This document shows, one piece after another, positions 6,844 to 9,071 of a DNA stretch of 9,071 nt (the first letter of the stretch is position 1; each line of letters begins with the position of its first letter). The stretch lies in contig CALMVM010000314.1 of the NCBI GenBank assembly GCA_937873255.1, forward strand, positions 8,135 to 17,205. The letters run 5' to 3'. Made by a program: the position numbers and the translations under genes. Under the pieces are notes generated by a model that was not told where the DNA came from, did not search any database, and was given only the letters and a program-made list of their open reading frames with translations. Source of the DNA: an uncultured Verrucomicrobiota bacterium. Its GTDB lineage: Bacteria; Verrucomicrobiota; Verrucomicrobiia; Chthoniobacterales; SZAS-18.

Positions 6844-6847
<4 letters not shown>
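5936..6847 (-). CDS. HD-domain-like protein coupled to the EboD-like gene
   Basis: The 303-residue product starts at the ATG at 6847, which overlaps the stop of the upstream cyclase gene (ATGA), so translation is probably coupled. The N-terminal ~110 residues are helical and alanine-rich, and I do not recognise them. Residues 155-190 carry a histidine-rich pattern (NHAEHCAVVAFDGVL, then GLSHHLHNARLPDAG at 185-199), and QAADSLDRVLEMEWHAR (252-268) follows. The order H ... HH ... D with surrounding helices resembles HD-superfamily metal-dependent phosphohydrolases of the YfbR-like sort, but the central doublet is HH rather than HD, so activity is uncertain. If it is active, a phosphate ester or nucleotide substrate would be expected. 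No signal peptide or membrane segment is seen. The tight pairing with the cyclase suggests the two act in one pathway. Confidence 0.82.
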
Positions 6848-8046
<1,199 letters not shown>

Positions 8047-8093
8047 TGGATTGGGAGACGAGGGGTTTTACGAACCCGCCCATTGTCCAGACG

Positions 8094-8249
8094 CACGGAA
8101 AGGCAGAAGTCAGAAGGCAAAAGTCCAGAGAGCAGAAGGAAAGCGGCGGAATTTCTGTCACCGAAATTGTAGCCCGGAGATACTTGAGGAGCGTAGTTCC
8201 TGATACTCTGTTTTTTGAACTTCTACCTTCTGACTTCTACCTTTCCGTG
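8094..8249. repeat. Inverted pair of period-7 repeat tracts (element B)
   Basis: The left arm at 8094-8124 and the reverse complement of the right arm at 8219-8249 match at 28 of 31 positions; the first 24 differ at one base. Both arms are built on a 7-base period of the type GGCAGAA/GTCAGAA, and the left tract continues in decayed form to about 8142. The arms enclose a 94-nt core (8125-8218). The last three bases of the right arm are the GTG start codon of the downstream glycosyltransferase. The element fills most of the 200-bp spacer between the divergent EboD-like and glycosyltransferase genes. Confidence 0.85.
8150..8171 (-). promoter_or_regulatory. Candidate -10 box with overlapping operator-like dyad
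   Basis: On the minus strand TACAAT (8171-8166) matches the sigma70 -10 consensus at five of six bases and points toward the EboD-like gene about 120 bp away; no good -35 is seen. Directly overlapping it is a dyad: AATTTC (8150-8155) and GAAATT (8163-8168), perfect 6-base half-sites around 7 bases, with one further pair inside. A repressor dimer bound there would block the -10. It lies inside the core of element B, so it may be a property of the repeat, not of the gene. Confidence 0.28.
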
Positions 8250-9071
8250 AACGTTCTCTACGACCTGTCGCTGTTGGGTTTCTGCAAGGATGATCCGGCC
8301 AAGATCACCGGAATGCCGCGCGTGCTCATCGAACAGGGCACGCGCTTGCAAAATGCTCTAGGTTGCGAGGTCACCTTTTGCGCGACGGAAGACGCGGAGG
8401 AAACGGCACGCTTCGTCCGCCAACACCCCGCGTTTGCCGGGGCGCGGTTCGCCAATGCCGCAGAGTTGGACGGCGCGTTCGACCATGCACAGGTTTTCCA
8501 CGCGACGCACTCGGCCGTGCCCGACGCCGCGCGCAAAGATGAGCGGCTAGCCGTCGTCCAGACGATCTACGACATGATCCCGTTCCTGCTCCCGGAAACG
8601 CTGACGGCCGAGTACCGGGAATATTATGCCGACATTGTGCGGCGGCTGCGGCCGACGGATCGCGTCGTGACCATTTCCCAATCGGCGAAGGACGATTTCT
8701 GCGGCTACACGGGGTTCGCGTCTGAACGCGTCCACGTCATGCCGCTCGCAGCCAACAAGGAATTGTTTTACCCTTGCGCGGACCCGGCGCGGCTGGCGGC
8801 GGTGCGCGCGAAACACGCGATCCCGGCGGGGCCGTATTTGTTGAGCGTGTGTACGTTCGAGCCGCGCAAGAACCTCGCGCACGTCATCCGCTCCTTCGTC
8901 GCACTGGCGCAAAGCGGACAGCCGGGCGCGGACGAACTCCGCCTCGTGCTCGCGGGCGGGCGGGGTTGGATGTTCGAGCCGATCCTGGCCGAACTGACGG
9001 GCACGGCGGCCTTGCGCGAACGAATCATCACGACCGGCTACGTGAACGACGCGGACCTCGCGCCGTTGTAC
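8247..9071 (+). CDS. Family 4 glycosyltransferase (partial, C-terminus beyond the right edge)
   Basis: The plus-strand frame from the GTG at 8247 is open for 275 codons to the last base. The GTG is chosen because the following residues (NVLYDLSLLG) form the family's first strand, and there is no in-frame ATG close upstream. Residues 20-30 (ITGMPRVLIEQ) are the loop and helix after that strand. VVQTIYDMIPFLLPE (103-117) and VVTISQSAKDDF (140-151) are typical of GT4 mannosyltransferase-like enzymes of O-antigen and exopolysaccharide clusters. YLLSVCTFEPRKNL (197-210) is the 'GTxEPRKN' signature that opens the donor domain, and LVLAGGRGWM (233-242) follows. The usual Gly of that signature is Cys here (VCTFEPRKN). 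The enzyme probably adds a hexose to a glycan at the cytoplasmic face. No Shine-Dalgarno sequence is present; the start codon is the end of repeat element B. Confidence 0.93.
   Translation, partial: MNVLYDLSLLGFCKDDPAKITGMPRVLIEQGTRLQNALGCEVTFCATEDAEETARFVRQHPAFAGARFANAAELDGAFDHAQVFHATHSAVPDAARKDERLAVVQTIYDMIPFLLPETLTAEYREYYADIVRRLRPTDRVVTISQSAKDDFCGYTGFASERVHVMPLAANKELFYPCADPARLAAVRAKHAIPAGPYLLSVCTFEPRKNLAHVIRSFVALAQSGQPGADELRLVLAGGRGWMFEPILAELTGTAALRERIITTGYVNDADLAPLY

Overview
The window is GC-rich, densely coded bacterial chromosome. I infer Verrucomicrobiota, probably an Opitutaceae-like lineage. The grounds are the high GC, the EboD-type sugar-phosphate cyclase, the 4-base ATGA gene junctions, the lack of Shine-Dalgarno sequences before the lead genes, and the period-7 short repeats between genes. 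None of these is decisive alone, and no rRNA or other phylogenetic marker is present. I see no tRNA, rRNA, CRISPR array, transposase or integrase. No gene-free stretch exceeds 200 bases.

Left part (1-4318, all minus strand): a family 4 glycosyltransferase cut by the left edge; a 122-bp spacer holding an inverted pair of heptanucleotide repeat tracts; a 777-residue protein that fuses a four-cysteine zinc ribbon, a metallo-beta-lactamase fold and a YcaO domain; and, just upstream and overlapping it by ATGA, a Gfo/Idh/MocA oxidoreductase. The last two form a translationally coupled operon and are the most interesting content here. They look like a small biosynthetic or modification module that pairs ATP-dependent amide activation (YcaO) with a nucleotide-dependent oxidoreductase.

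Middle (4404-5930): an Nmad3-type protein (predicted link to nucleic-acid base modification) is divergent from the oxidoreductase across 85 bp. Convergent with it is a VapBC-like toxin-antitoxin pair, again joined by ATGA.

Right part (5936-9071): an EboD-like member of the 3-dehydroquinate synthase / sugar-phosphate cyclase superfamily and an HD-like protein overlap by ATGA on the minus strand. A 200-bp spacer follows, with a second inverted pair of period-7 repeats and an operator-like dyad over a possible -10 box. A second family 4 glycosyltransferase then starts with GTG on the plus strand and runs off the right edge.

Taken together, the window looks like surface-glycan or secondary-metabolite territory: glycosyltransferases at both ends, a sugar-phosphate cyclase and a YcaO/oxidoreductase pair, with a toxin-antitoxin pair between. 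No RiPP precursor peptide, E1-like partner or TfuA gene is visible, so the YcaO substrate is unknown.
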